This document shows, one piece after another, positions 27,954-43,200 of a DNA stretch of 64,000 nt. Source of the DNA: Gerris lacustris (lineage: Eukaryota > Arthropoda > Insecta > Hemiptera > Gerridae); assembly GCA_951217055.1 (NCBI GenBank), contig OX578277.1:106834119-106898118 (forward strand), read 5' to 3'. Numbering within the stretch: the first letter of the stretch is position 1; each line of letters opens with the position of its first letter. Below the pieces are notes generated by a model. It made no database searches and was not told the DNA's origin. It saw only the letters and a program-made list of their open reading frames with translations. The translations under genes were made by a program, and so were the position numbers.

Positions 27954-28692
27954 GTACTTCTGTAGATTGTTACTCCCCTACTTTTTTATTTATATTTTTT
28001 AAATCCTTTTTCTAAATATCTATTAAGACAAAGTGATGTTTAGTCCAATGTACTTTGGGACAAAGGAATATCACATTTTTTTTAAAAAGGGAAGTAGTTG
28101 TGTAAATAAAAAAAAATTGCACGCCTTCTTTAGTATGTTACGCCCTTCTGTTTTTAGGGTTTCGTTGGTAAAACCAAAAAAAAGAAACCCTTATAGTTTC
28201 GTTCCTGTGTCTGTCTGTCACTCGTACGGTTGTCTGTACGTGGTCTGCTGGGCCATAGAAAAAATAAGATTAGCAGTTTGATCTGATTTACTGGGAATCC
28301 AAGACGGCGGCTAATTCCTGTCACCGGGGGATTTTTTTTTTTTTTAAATTTTGAGTGGGGTACCAAATGAAAGGTATTGACGAGTAGATTACAAATATAA
28401 ATACCACTTGTGGTTAGTGTTTAGTTTTCCGTGCCATTTTGTTTTATGATCATATAATTCCATCGAAACCCTTTTTACGTGAGACTTCAGTCCCAACCAA
28501 TTTTTTATTTTTATAAAGGGAGTAACAGTCTAAAAAAGGAACATTGTGTACACCTTCTTTAGATTGTTACTCCCTTCTGTTTTTTTTTTTATAAGGGAAG
28601 TAACAATCTAAAGAAGAACAATATGTACACCTTCTTTAGATTGTTACTCCCTTCTGTTTGTTACAAATGGAGTAACAGTCTAAAGAAGTGCC
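27954..28692 (+). mobile_element. Satellite-parent MITE, copy with about 2.5 monomers, split by an insertion
   Basis: Left end near GTACTTCTGTAGATTGTTAC and right end AAGAAGTGCC, as in the intact copy at 59,185. The interior has GATGTTTAGTCCAATGTAC and GGACAAAGGAATATCAC. The right part holds units about 77 bp apart (TTCTTTAGATTGTTACTCCC at 28555 and 28632), so the subterminal palindrome is already tandem here. Interrupted at 28156-28472. Confidence 0.7.
28156..28472 (+). mobile_element. AGGGTTTCG-ended short element inserted in the MITE
   Basis: Begins AGGGTTTCGTTGG and ends CCATCGAAACCCT, an inverted pair. Just inside the left end lie AAACCCTTATAGTTTCG and GTCTGTCTGTCACTCG. A trace of the same terminus occurs near 3262 in the large inverted repeat. 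It also carries GACGAGTAGATTACAAATA, which recurs near 63,713. Non-coding; the overlapping frames at 28,033-28,366 are chance. Confidence 0.55.
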
Positions 28693-29345
28693 AAATATAT
28701 CGTACCCCGACGTAAAATCGAAAAAATAATGTTTGCTCTAAATTTTGGAGCGCCACTAACTGGAAGCTATGAAAAAAATTATTTCTTGAGAACGTTGCCT
28801 CCTTGAGGAGTTCAATTTATGGTAAATTAATAATTATTAAATTTAACCATAAAACTCGAAAAAACTATTAATTATAAATCAGTGGACAAACTAATAATGT
28901 TTTCGTTGATAAGAAAGCTTTGAATCAGTTGTTATGGAAAACATTTTTAAGAGAACTTTTTTGGGGGATTTTTGGCCACTTTATCTTTACTGGTTTTTAA
29001 TTAGCTTATAATTGGTTTGTATTTTACTTGTCTCCAAAAACTGTAAGCTAAATTGAATCATTTCCCGACTACCTAGAAATTCAATCATTAGTTCGACAAA
29101 AATTGTTTGAATTAGTCGATTAATCGATATATTTTCGAAAAATTAAAAAACAAATTGTAAACAACTACGACCTAGGTAAGCAAGGTTTCTTTTCGTTTAA
29201 ACACTTTATTTTAAATTAAATAAAAATTTAATTTCTGCAATTCAACAACGACTAAAAAAAACTACGTCAAGTGAGAATAGAAGATTAAAAAAAAGTAGAA
29301 AAACAATAATATTATTTATAAACAAAAATAGCAACATTACTTTAT
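28693..29345. other. A+T-rich stretch before the satellite
   Basis: No gene. Starts with an AAATATATCG flank of the MITE; A/T-rich with no clear repeat structure or coding signal. Confidence 0.4.
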
Positions 29346-30621
29346 AGACACATCTTTAGATTGTTACTCCCCATATAAAGGAAACAAAAGGGAGTAACAA
29401 TCTAAATAAGGTGTACATAATGTTCTTCTTTAGACTATTACTCCTCTTATAAAGAAAACACAAGAGAGTGACAATCTAAATAAGGTGTACATAATGTTCT
29501 TCTTTAGACTATTACTCCCCTTATAATGAAAACAGAAGGTATTAACAATCTAAATAAGGTGAACATAATGTTCTTCTTTAGACTATTACTCCCCTTATAA
29601 AGAAAACAGAAGAGAGTAACAATCTAAATAAGGTGTACATAATGTTCTTCTTTAGACTATTACTCCCCTTATAAAGAAAACAGAAGAGAGTAACAATCTA
29701 AATAAGGTGTACATAATGTTCTTCTTTAGACTATTACTCCCCTTATAAAGAAAACAGAAGAGAGTAACAATCTAAATAAGGTGTACATAATGTTCTTCTT
29801 TAGACTATTACTCCCCTTATAAAGAAAACAGAAGAGAGTAACAATCTAAATAAGGTGTACATAATGTTCTTCTTTAGACTATTACTCCCTTTATAAATAA
29901 AACAGAAGGGAGTAACAATCTAAATAAGGTGTACATAATGTTCTTCTTTAGACTATTACTCCCCTTATAAAGAAAACAGAGGAGAGTAACAATCTAAATA
30001 AGGTGTACATAATTTTCTTCTTTAGACTATTACTCCTCTTATAAAGAAAACAGAAGGGAGTAACAATCTAAATAAGGTGTACATAATGTTCTTCTTTAGA
30101 CTATTACTCCCTTTATAAAGAAAACAGAAGAGAGTAACAATCTAAATAAGGTGTACATAATGTTCTTCTTTAGACTATTACTCCTCTTATAAAGAAAACA
30201 GAAGGGAGTAACAATCTAAATAAGGTGTACATAATGTTCTTCTTTAGACTATTACTCCCTTTATGAAGAAAACAGAAGGGAATAACAATCTAAATAAGGT
30301 GTACATAATGTTCTTCTTTAGACTATTACTCCTCTTATAAAGAAAACAAGAGAGTGACAATCTAAATAAGGTGTACATAATTTTCTTCTTTAGACTATTA
30401 CTCCCCTTATGAAGAAAACAGAAGGGAATAACAATCTAAATAAGGTGTACATAATGTTCTTCTTTAGACTATTACTCCCCTTATGAAGAAAACAGAAGGG
30501 AATAACAATCTAAATAAGGTGTACATAATTTTCTTCTTTAGACTATTACTCCCCTTATGAAGAAAACAGAAGGGAATAACAATCTAAATAAGGTGTACAT
30601 AATGTTCTTCTTTAGACTATT

Positions 30622-33600
30622 ACTGCCCTTTAGAAGAAAACAGAAGGGAGTAACAATCTAAATAAGGTGTACATAATGTTCTTCTTTAGACTATTACTCC
30701 TCTTATAAAGAAAACAGAGGAGAGTAACAATCTAAATAAGTGTACATAATGTTCTTCTTTAGACTATTACTCCCTTTATGAAGAAAACAGAAGGGAGTAA
30801 CAATCTAAATAAGGTGTACATAATGTTCTTCTTTAGACTATTACTCCCCTTATAAAGAAAACAGAAGAGAGTAACAATCTAAATAAGGTGTACATAATGT
30901 TCTTCTTTAGACTATTACTCCCCTTATGAAGAAAACAGAAGGGAATAACAATCTAAATAAGGTGTACATAATTTTCTTCTATAGACTATTACTCCTCTTA
31001 TAAAGAAAACAGAAGGGAGTAACAATCTAAATAAGGTGTACATAATGTTCTTCTTTAGACTATAACTCCTCTTATAAAGAAAACAGAAGAGAGTAACAAT
31101 CTAAATAAGGTGTACATAATTTTCTTCTTTTGACTATTACTCCTCTTATAAAGAAAACAGAAGGGAGTAACAATCTAAATAAGGTGTACATAATGTTCTT
31201 CTTTAGACTATTACTCCCTTTATAAAGAAAACAGAAGAGAGTAACAATCTTAATAAGGTGTACATAATGTTCTTCTTTAGACTATTACTCCTCTTATGAA
31301 GAAAACAGAAGGGAGTAACAATCTAAATATGGTGTACATAATGTTCTTCTTTAGACTATTACTCCCCTTATGAAGAAAACAGAAGAGAGTAACAATCTAA
31401 ATAAGGTGTACATAATGTTCTTCTTTAGACTATTACTCCTCTTATAAAGAAAACAGAAGAGAGTAACAATCTAAATAAGGTGTACATAATTTTCTTCTTT
31501 AGACTATTACAGCCCTTAAGATGAAAACAGAAGGGAGTAACAATCTAAATAAGGTGTACATAATGTTCTTCTTTAGACTATTACTCCCCTTATAAAGAAA
31601 ACAGAGGAGAGTAACAATCTAAATAAGGTGTACATAATGTTCTTCTTTAGACTATTACTCCCCTTATGAAGAAAACAGAAGGGAATAACAATCTAAATAA
31701 GGTGTACATAATGTTCTTCTTTAGACTATTACTCCCCTTATGAAGAAAACAGAAGGGAATAACAATCTAAATAAGGTGTACATAATTTTCTTCTTTAGAC
31801 TATTACTCCTCTTATAAAGAAAACAGAAGGGAGTAACAATCTAAATAAGGTGTACATAATGTTCTTCTTTAGACTATAACTCCTCTTATAAAGAAAACAG
31901 AAGAGAGTAACAATCTAAATAAGGTGTACATAATTTTCTTCTTTAGACTATTACTCCTCTTATGAAGAAAACAGAAGGGAGTAACAATCTAAATAAGGTG
32001 TACATAATGTTCTTCTTTAGACTATTACTCCCTTTATAAAGAAAACAGAAGAGAGTAACAATCTAAATAAGGTGTACATAATGTTCTTCTTTAGACTATT
32101 ACTCCTCTTATAAAGAAAACAGAAGGGAGTAACAATCTAAATAAGGTGTACATAATGTTCTTCTTTAGACTATTACTCCCCTTATAAAGAAAACAGAAGA
32201 GAGTAACAATCTTAATAAGGTGTACATAATGTTCTTCTTTAGACTATTACTCCTCTTATGAAGAAAACAGAAGGGAGTAACAATCTAAATAAGGTGTACA
32301 TAATGTTCTTCTTTAGACTATTACTCCCTTTATAAAGAAAACAGAAGAGAGTAACAATCTAAATAAGGTGTACATAATTTTCTTCTTTAGACTATTACTC
32401 CTCTTATAAAGAAAACAGAAGGGAGTAACAATCTAAATAAGGTGTACATAATGTTCTTCTTTAGACTATTACTCCCTTTATAAAGAAAACAGAAGAGAGT
32501 AACAATCTTAATAAGGTGTACATAATGTTCTTCTTTAGACTATTACTCCTCTTATAAAGAAAACAGAAGGGAGTAACAATCTAAATAAGGTGTACATAAT
32601 GTTCTTCTTTAGACTATTACTCCCCTTATGAAGAAAACAGAAGAGAGTAACAATCTAAATAAGGTGTACATAATGTTCTTCTTTAGACTATTACTCCTCT
32701 TATAAAGAAAACAGAAGAGAGTAACAATCTAAATAAGGTGTACATAATTTTCTTCTTTAGACTATTACAGCCCTTAAGATGAAAACAGAAGGGAGTAACA
32801 ATCTAAATAAGGTGTACATAATGTTCTTCTTTAGACTATTACTCCCCTTATAAAGAAAACAGAGGAGAGTAACAATCTAAATAAGGTGTACATAATGTTC
32901 TTCTTTAGACTATTACTCCCCTTATGAAGAAAACAGAAGGGAATAACAATCTAAATAAGGTGTACATAATGTTCTTCTTTAGACTATTACTCCTCTTATA
33001 AAGAAAACAGAAGGGAGTAACAATCTAAATAAGGTGTACATAATGTTCTTCTTTAGACTATTACTCCTCTTATAAAGAAAACAGAAGAGAGTAACAATCT
33101 AAATAAGGTGTACATAATGTTTTTTCTTTAGACTATTACTCCTCTTATAAAGAAAACAGAAGGGAGTAACAATCTAAATAAGGTGTACATAATGTTTTTC
33201 CTTTAGACTATTACTCCTCTTATAAAGAAAACAGAAGGGAATAACAATCTAAATAAGGTGTACATAATGTTTTTTCTTTAGACTATTACTCCTCTTATAA
33301 AGAAAACAGAAGGGAGTAACAATCTAAATAAGGTTTACATAATGTTCTTCTTTAGACTATTACTCCTCTTATAAAGAAAACAAGAGAGTGACAATCTAAA
33401 TAAGGTGTACATAATGTTCTTCTTTAGACTATTACTCCTCTTATAAAGAAAACAGAAGGGAATAACAATCTAAATAAGGTGTACATAATGTTCTTCTTTA
33501 GACTATTACTCCCTTTATAAAGAAAACAGAAGAGAGTAACAATCTAAATAAGGTGTACATAATGTTCTTCTTTAGACTATTACTCCTCTTATAAAGAAAA

Positions 33601-36600
33601 CAGAAGGGAGTAACAATCTAAATAAGGTGTACATAATGTTCTTCTTTAGACTATTACTCCTCTTATAAAGAAAACAGAAGGGAGTAACAATCTAAATAAG
33701 GTGTACATAATGTTCTTCTTTAGACTATTACTCCCTTTATGAAGAAAACAGAAGGGAATAACAATCTAAATAAGGTGTACATAATGTTCTTTTTTAGACT
33801 ATTACTCCTCTTATAAAGAAAACAAGAGAGTGACAATCTAAATAAGGTGTACATAATTTTCTTCTTTAGACTATTACTCCCCTTATGAAGAAAACAGAAG
33901 GGAATAACAATCTAAATAAGGTGTACATAATGTTCTTCTTTAGACTATTACTCCCCTTATGAAGAAAACAGAAGGGAATAACAATCTAAATAAGGTGTAC
34001 ATAATTTTCTTCTTTAGACTATTACTCCCCTTATGAAGAAAACAGAAGGGAATAACAATCTAAATAAGGTGTACATAATGTTCTTCTTTAGACTATTACT
34101 CCCCTTATGAAGAAAACAGAAGGGAATAACGATCTAAATAAGGTGTACATAATGTTCTTCTTTAGACTATTACTCCCCTTATAATGAAAACAGAAGGTAA
34201 TAACAATCTAAATAAGGTGTACATAATGTTCTTGTTTAGACTATTACTCCCCTTATAATGAAAACAGAAGGTAATAACAATCTAAATAAGGTGTACATAA
34301 TGTTCTTCTTAAGACTATTACTCCTCTTATGAAGAAAACAGAAGGGAGTAACAATCTAAATAAGGTGTACATAATGTTCTTCTTTAGACTATTACTGAAC
34401 TTAAGAAGAAAGCAGAAGGGAGTAACAATCTAAATAAGGTGTACATAATGATCTTCTTTAGACTATTACTTCTCTTATAAAGAAAACAGAAGGGAGTAAC
34501 AATCTAAATAAGGTGTACATAATGTTCTTCTTTAGTCTATTACAGCCCTTAAGAAGAAAACAGAAGGGAGTAACAATCTAAATAAGGTGAACATAATGTT
34601 CTTCTTTAGACTATTACTCCTCTTATAAAGAAAACAGAAGGGAGTAACAATCTAAATAAGGTGAACATAATATTCTTCTTTAGACTATTACTCCCTTTAT
34701 AAAGAAAACAGAAGGGAGTAACAATCTAAATAAGGTGTACATAATGTTCTTCTTTAGACTATTACTGAACTTAAGAAGAAAGCAGAAGGGAGTAACAATC
34801 TAAATAAGGTGTACATAATGATCTTCTTTAGACTATTACTTCTCTTATAAAGAAAACAGAAGGGAGTAACAATCTAAATAAGGTGTACATAATGTTCTTC
34901 TTTAGACTATTACAGCCCTTAAGAAGAAAACAGAAGGGAGTAACAATCTAAATAAGGTGAACATAATGTTCTTCTTTAGACTATTACTCCTCTTATAAAG
35001 AAAACAGAAGGGAGTAACAATCTAAATAAGGTGTACATAATGATCTTCTTTAGACTATTACTTCTCTTATAAAGAAAACAGAAGGGAGTAACAATCTAAA
35101 TAAGGTGTACATAATGTTCTTCTTTAGACTATTACAGCCCTTAAGAAGAAAACAGAAGGGAGTAACAATCTAAATAAGGTGAACATAAATTTCTTCTTTA
35201 GACTATTACTCCTCCTATAAAGAAAACAGAAGGGAGTAACAATCTAAATAAGGTGTACATAATGTTCTTCTTTAGACTATTACAGCCCTTAAGAAGAAAA
35301 CAGAAGGGAGTAACAATCTAAATAAGGTGAACATAATGTTCTTCTTTAGACTATTACTCCTCTTATAAAGAAAACAGAAGGGAGTAACAATCTAAATAAG
35401 GTGTACATAATGTTCTTCTTTAGACTATTACTGCCCTTTAGAAGAAAACAGAAGGGAGTAACAATCTAAATAAGGTGTACATAATGTTCTTCTTTAGACT
35501 ATTACTCCTCTTATAAAGAAAACAGAGGAGAGTAACAATCTAAATAAGTGTACATAATGTTCTTCTTTAGACTATTACTCCCTTTATGAAGAAAACAGAA
35601 GGGAGTAACAATCTAAATAAGGTGTACATAATGTTCTTCTTTAGACTATTACTCCCCTTATAAAGAAAACAGAAGAGAGTAACAATCTAAATAAGGTGTA
35701 CATAATGTTCTTCTTTAGACTATTACTCCCCTTATGAAGAAAACAGAAGGGAATAACAATCTAAATAAGGTGTACATAATTTTCTTCTATAGACTATTAC
35801 TCCTCTTATAAAGAAAACAGAAGGGAGTAACAATCTAAATAAGGTGTACATAATGTTCTTCTTTAGACTATAACTCCTCTTATAAAGAAAACAGAAGAGA
35901 GTAACAATCTAAATAAGGTGTACATAATTTTCTTCTTTTGACTATTACTCCTCTTATAAAGAAAACAGAAGGGAGTAACAATCTAAATAAGGTGTACATA
36001 ATGTTCTTCTTTAGACTATTACTCCCTTTATAAAGAAAACAGAAGAGAGTAACAATCTTAATAAGGTGTACATAATGTTCTTCTTTAGACTATTACTCCT
36101 CTTATGAAGAAAACAGAAGGGAGTAACAATCTAAATATGGTGTACATAATGTTCTTCTTTAGACTATTACTCCCCTTATGAAGAAAACAGAAGAGAGTAA
36201 CAATCTAAATAAGGTGTACATAATGTTCTTCTTTAGACTATTACTCCTCTTATAAAGAAAACAGAAGAGAGTAACAATCTAAATAAGGTGTACATAATTT
36301 TCTTCTTTAGACTATTACAGCCCTTAAGATGAAAACAGAAGGGAGTAACAATCTAAATAAGGTGTACATAATGTTCTTCTTTAGACTATTACTCCCCTTA
36401 TAAAGAAAACAGAGGAGAGTAACAATCTAAATAAGGTGTACATAATGTTCTTCTTTAGACTATTACTCCCCTTATGAAGAAAACAGAAGGGAATAACAAT
36501 CTAAATAAGGTGTACATAATGTTCTTCTTTAGACTATTACTCCCCTTATGAAGAAAACAGAAGGGAATAACAATCTAAATAAGGTGTACATAATTTTCTT

Positions 36601-39600
36601 CTTTAGACTATTACTCCTCTTATAAAGAAAACAGAAGGGAGTAACAATCTAAATAAGGTGTACATAATGTTCTTCTTTAGACTATAACTCCTCTTATAAA
36701 GAAAACAGAAGAGAGTAACAATCTAAATAAGGTGTACATAATTTTCTTCTTTAGACTATTACTCCTCTTATGAAGAAAACAGAAGGGAGTAACAATCTAA
36801 ATAAGGTGTACATAATGTTCTTCTTTAGACTATTACTCCCTTTATAAAGAAAACAGAAGAGAGTAACAATCTAAATAAGGTGTACATAATGTTCTTCTTT
36901 AGACTATTACTCCTCTTATAAAGAAAACAGAAGGGAGTAACAATCTAAATAAGGTGTACATAATGTTCTTCTTTAGACTATTACTCCCCTTATAAAGAAA
37001 ACAGAAGAGAGTAACAATCTTAATAAGGTGTACATAATGTTCTTCTTTAGACTATTACTCCTCTTATGAAGAAAACAGAAGGGAGTAACAATCTAAATAA
37101 GGTGTACATAATGTTCTTCTTTAGACTATTACTCCCTTTATAAAGAAAACAGAAGAGAGTAACAATCTAAATAAGGTGTACATAATTTTCTTCTTTAGAC
37201 TATTACTCCTCTTATAAAGAAAACAGAAGGGAGTAACAATCTAAATAAGGTGTACATAATGTTCTTCTTTAGACTATTACTCCCTTTATAAAGAAAACAG
37301 AAGAGAGTAACAATCTTAATAAGGTGTACATAATGTTCTTCTTTAGACTATTACTCCTCTTATAAAGAAAACAGAAGGGAGTAACAATCTAAATAAGGTG
37401 TACATAATGTTCTTCTTTAGACTATTACTCCCCTTATGAAGAAAACAGAAGAGAGTAACAATCTAAATAAGGTGTACATAATGTTCTTCTTTAGACTATT
37501 ACTCCTCTTATAAAGAAAACAGAAGAGAGTAACAATCTAAATAAGGTGTACATAATTTTCTTCTTTAGACTATTACAGCCCTTAAGATGAAAACAGAAGG
37601 GAGTAACAATCTAAATAAGGTGTACATAATGTTCTTCTTTAGACTATTACTCCCCTTATAAAGAAAACAGAGGAGAGTAACAATCTAAATAAGGTGTACA
37701 TAATGTTCTTCTTTAGACTATTACTCCCCTTATGAAGAAAACAGAAGGGAATAACAATCTAAATAAGGTGTACATAATGTTCTTCTTTAGACTATTACTC
37801 CTCTTATAAAGAAAACAGAAGGGAGTAACAATCTAAATAAGGTGTACATAATGTTCTTCTTTAGACTATTACTCCTCTTATAAAGAAAACAGAAGAGAGT
37901 AACAATCTAAATAAGGTGTACATAATGTTTTTTCTTTAGACTATTACTCCTCTTATAAAGAAAACAGAAGGGAGTAACAATCTAAATAAGGTGTACATAA
38001 TGTTTTTCCTTTAGACTATTACTCCTCTTATAAAGAAAACAGAAGGGAATAACAATCTAAATAAGGTGTACATAATGTTTTTTCTTTAGACTATTACTCC
38101 TCTTATAAAGAAAACAGAAGGGAGTAACAATCTAAATAAGGTGTACATAATGTTCTTCTTTAGACTATTACTCCTCTTATAAAGAAAACAAGAGAGTGAC
38201 AATCTAAATAAGGTGTACATAATGTTCTTCTTTAGACTATTACTCCTCTTATAAAGAAAACAGAAGGGAATAACAATCTAAATAAGGTGTACATAATGTT
38301 CTTCTTTAGACTATTACTCCCTTTATAAAGAAAACAGAAGAGAGTAACAATCTAAATAAGGTGTACATAATGTTCTTCTTTAGACTATTACTCCTCTTAT
38401 AAAGAAAACAGAAGGGAGTAACAATCTAAATAAGGTGTACATAATGTTCTTCTTTAGACTATTACTCCCTTTATGAAGAAAACAGAAGGGAATAACAATC
38501 TAAATAAGGTGTACATAATGTTCTTTTTTAGACTATTACTCCTCTTATAAAGAAAACAAGAGAGTGACAATCTAAATAAGGTGTACATAATTTTCTTCTT
38601 TAGACTATTACTCCCCTTATGAAGAAAACAGAAGGGAATAACAATCTAAATAAGGTGTACATAATGTTCTTCTTTAGACTATTACTCCCCTTATGAAGAA
38701 AACAGAAGGGAATAACAATCTAAATAAGGTGTACATAATTTTCTTCTTTAGACTATTACTCCCCTTATGAAGAAAACAGAAGGGAATAACAATCTAAATA
38801 AGGTGTACATAATGTTCTTCTTTAGACTATTACTCCCCTTATGAAGAAAACAGAAGGGAATAACGATCTAAATAAGGTGTACATAATGTTCTTCTTTAGA
38901 CTATTACTCCCCTTATAATGAAAACAGAAGGTAATAACAATCTAAATAAGGTGTACATAATGTTCTTCTTTAGACTATTACTCCCCTTATAATGAAAACA
39001 GAAGGTAATAACAATCTAAATAAGGTGTACATAATGTTCTTCTTAAGACTATTACTCCTCTTATGAAGAAAACAGAAGGGAGTAACAATCTAAATAAGGT
39101 GTACATAAAGTTCTTCTTTAGACTATTACTGAACTTAAGAAGAAAGCAGAAGGGAGTAACAATCTAAATAAGGTGTACATAATGATCTTCTTTAGACTAT
39201 TACTTCTCTTATAAAGAAAACAGAAGGGAGTAACAATCTAAATAAGGTGTACATAATGTTCTTCTTTAGACTATTACAGCCCTTAAGAAGAAAACAGAAG
39301 GGAGTAACAATCTAAATAAGGTGAACATAATGTTCTTCTTTAGACTATTACTCCTCTTATAAAGAAAACAGAAGGGAGTAACAATCTAAATAAGGTGAAC
39401 ATAATATTCATCTTTAGACTATTACTCCCTTTATAAAGAAAACAGAAGGGAGTAACAATCTAAATAAGGTGTACATAATGTTCTTCTTTAGACTATTACT
39501 GAACTTAAGAAGAAAGCAGAAGGGAGTAACAATCTAAATAAGGTGTACATAATGATCTTCTTTAGACTATTACTTCTCTTATAAAGAAAACAGAAGGGAG

Positions 39601-40163
39601 TAACAATCTAAATAAGGTGTACATAATGTTCTTCTTTAGACTATTACAGCCCTTAAGAAGAAAACAGAAGGGAGTAACAATCTAAATAAGGTGAACATAA
39701 TGTTCTTCTTTAGACTATTACTCCTCTTATAAAGAAAACAGAAGGGAGTAACAATCTAAATAAGGTGTACATAATGATCTTCTTTAGACTATTACTTCTC
39801 TTATAAAGAAAACAGAAGGGAGTAACAATCTAAATAAGGTGTACATAATGTTCTTCTTTAGACTATTACAGCCCTTAAGAAGAAAACAGAAGGGAGTAAC
39901 AATCTAAATAAGGTGAACATAAATTTCTTCTTTAGACTATTACTCCTCCTATAAAGAAAACAGAAGGGAGTAACAATCTAAATAAGGTGTACATAATGTT
40001 CTTCTTTAGACTATTACAGCCCTTAAGAAGAAAACAGAAGGGAGTAACAATCTAAATAAGGTGAACATAATGTTCTTCTTTAGACTATTACTCCTCTTAT
40101 AAAGAAAACAGAAGGGAGTAACAATCTAAATAAGGTGTACATAATGTTCTTCTTTAGACTATT
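30622..40163. repeat. Tandem duplication of a 4.8-kb (65-/64-monomer) block
   Basis: Rare variants recur at an offset of 4,808 bp: AATAAGTGTACATA (one base lost) at 30,737 and 35,545, and CAGCCCTTAAGATG at 31,510 and 36,318. Later markers recur at 4,734 bp: TTCTTAAGAC at 34,307 and 39,041; CTGAACTTAAG at 34,765 and 39,499; ACATAAATTTC at 35,184 and 39,918. The 74-bp drop means one monomer differs between copies. The junction is near 35,430. Confidence 0.9.
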
Positions 40164-40229
40164 ACAGCCCTTAAGATGAAAACAGAAGAGAGTAACAATC
40201 TAAATAAGGTGAACATAATGTTCTTCTTT

Positions 40230-43200
40230 AGACTATTATTCCTCTTATAAAGAAAACAGAAGGGAGTAACAATCTAAATAAGGTGTACATAATGTTCTTC
40301 TTTAGACTATTACAGCCCTTAAGATGAAAACAGAAGGGAGTAACAATCTAAATAAGGTGAACATAATGTTCTTCTTTAGACTATTACTCCTCTTATAAAG
40401 AAAACAGAAGGGAGTAACAATCTAAATAAGGTGTACATAATGTTCTTCTTTAGACTATTACAGCCCTTAAGATGAAAACAGAAGGGAGTAACAATCTAAA
40501 TAAGGTGAACATAATGTTCTTCTTTAGACTATTACAGCCCTTAAGAAGAAAACAAAAGGGAGTAACAATCTAAATAAGGTGTACATAATGTTCTTCTTTA
40601 GACTATTACAGCCCTTAAGAAGAAAACAGAAGGGAGTAACAATCTAAATAAGGTGAACATAATGTTCTTCTTTAGACTATTACAGCCCTTAAGATGAAAA
40701 CAGAAGGGAGTAACAATCTAAATAAGGTGAACATAATGTTCTTCTTTAGACTATTACTCCTCTTATAAAGAAAACAGAAGGGAGTAACAATCTAAATAAG
40801 GTGTACATAATGTTCTTCTTTAGACTATTACAGCCCTTAAGATGAAAACAGAGGGGAATAACAATCTAAATAAGGTGTACATAATGTTCTTCTTTAGACT
40901 ATTACTCCCCTTATAATGAAAACAGAAGGGAGTAACAATCTAAATAAGGTGTACATAATGTTCTTCTTTAGACTATTACTCCTCTTATAAAGAAAACAGA
41001 AGGGAGTAACAATCTAAATAAGGTGTACATAATGTTCTTCTTTAGACTATTACAGCCCTTAAGATGAGAACAGAAGGGAGTAACAATCTAAATAAGGTGA
41101 ACATAATGTTCTTCTTTAGACTATTACTCCTCTTATAAAGAAAACAGAAGGGAGTAACAATCTAAATAAGGTGTACATAATGTTCTTCTTTAGACTATTA
41201 CAGCCCTTAAGATGAAAACAGAAGGGAGTAACAATCTAAATAAGGTGAACATAATGTTCTTCTTTAGACTATTACTCCTCTTATAAAGAAATCAGAAGGG
41301 AGTAACAATCTAAATAAGGTGTACATAATGTTCTTCTTTAGACTATTACAGCCCTTAAGAAGAAAACAGAAGGGAGTAACAATCTAAATAAGGTGAACAT
41401 AATGTTCTTCTTTAGACTATTACAGCCCTTAAGATGAAAACAGAAGGGAGTAACAATCTAAATAAGGTGAACATAATGTTCTTCTTTAGACTATTACAGC
41501 CCTTAAGATGAAAACAGAAGGGAGTAACAATCTAAATAAGGTGAACATAATGTTCTTCTTTAGACTATTACAGCCCTTAAGAAGAAAACAGAAGGGAGTA
41601 ACAATCTAAATAAGGTGTACATAATGTTCTTCTTTAGACTATTACAGCCCTTAAGAAGAAAACAGAAGGGAGTAACAATCTAAATAAGGTGAACATAATG
41701 TTCTTTTTTAGACTATTACAGCCCTTAAGATGAAAACAGAAGGGAGTAACAATCTAAATAAGGTGAACATAATGTTCTTCTTTAGACTATTACTCCTCTT
41801 ATAAAGAAAACAGAAGGGAGTAACAATCTAAATAAGGTGTACATAATGTTCTTCTTTAGACTATTACTCCCTTTATAAAGAAAACAGAAGGGAGTAACAA
41901 TCTAAATAAGGTGTACATAATGTTCTTCTTTAGACTATTACTGAACTTAAGAAGAAAGCAGAAGGGAGTAACAATCTAAATAAGGTGTACATAATGATCT
42001 TCTTTAGACTATTACTTCTCTTATAAAGAAAACAGAAGGGAGTAACAATCTAAATAAGGTGTACATAATGTTCTTCTTTAGACTATTACAGCCCTTAAGA
42101 AGAAAACAGAAGGGAGTAACAATCTAAATAAGGTGAACATAATGTTCTTCTTTAGACTATTACTCCTCTTATAAAGAAAACAGAAGGGAGTAACAATCTA
42201 AATAAGGTGTACATAATGATCTTCTTTAGACTATTACTTCTCTTATAAAGAAAACAGAAGGGAGTAACAATCTAAATAAGATGTACATAATGTTCTTCTT
42301 TAGACTATTACTCCCCTTATAATGAAAACAGAAGGTATTAACAATCTAAATAAGGTGTACATAATGTTCTTCTTTAGACTATTACTCCCCTTATAATGAA
42401 AACAGAAGGTATTAACAATCTAAATAAGGTGTACATAAAGGTCTTCTTTAGACTATTACTCCCCTTATAATGAAAACAGAAGGTATTAACAATCTAAATA
42501 AGGTGTACATAATGTTCTTCTTTAGACTATTACTCCCCTTATAATGAAAACAGAAGGTATTAACAATCTAAATAAGGTGTACATAATGTTCTTCTTTAGA
42601 CTATTACTTCCCTTATAATGAAAACAGAAGGTATTAACAATCTAAATAAGGTGTACATAATGTTCTTCTTTAGACTATTACTCCCCTTATAATGAAAACA
42701 GAAGGTAATAACAATCTAAATAAGGTGTACATAATGTTTTTCTTTAGACTATTACTCCCCTTATAATGAAAACAGAAGGTAATAACAATCTAAATAAGGT
42801 GTACATAAAGGTCTTCTTTAGACTATTACAGCCCTTAAGATGAGAACAGAAGGGAGTAACAATCTAAATAAGGTGAACATAATGTTCTTCTTTAGACTAT
42901 TACTCCTCTTATAAAGAAAACAGAAGGGAGTAACAATCTAAATAAGGTGTACATAATGTTCTTCTTTAGACTATTACAGCCCTTAAGATGAAAACAGAAG
43001 GGAGTAACAATCTAAATAAGGTGAACATAATGTTCTTCTTTAGACTATTACTCCTCTTATAAAGAAATCAGAAGGGAGTAACAATCTAAATAAGGTGTAC
43101 ATAATGTTCTTCTTTAGACTATTACAGCCCTTAAGAAGAAAACAGAAGGGAGTAACAATCTAAATAAGGTGAACATAATGTTCTTCTTTAGACTATTACA

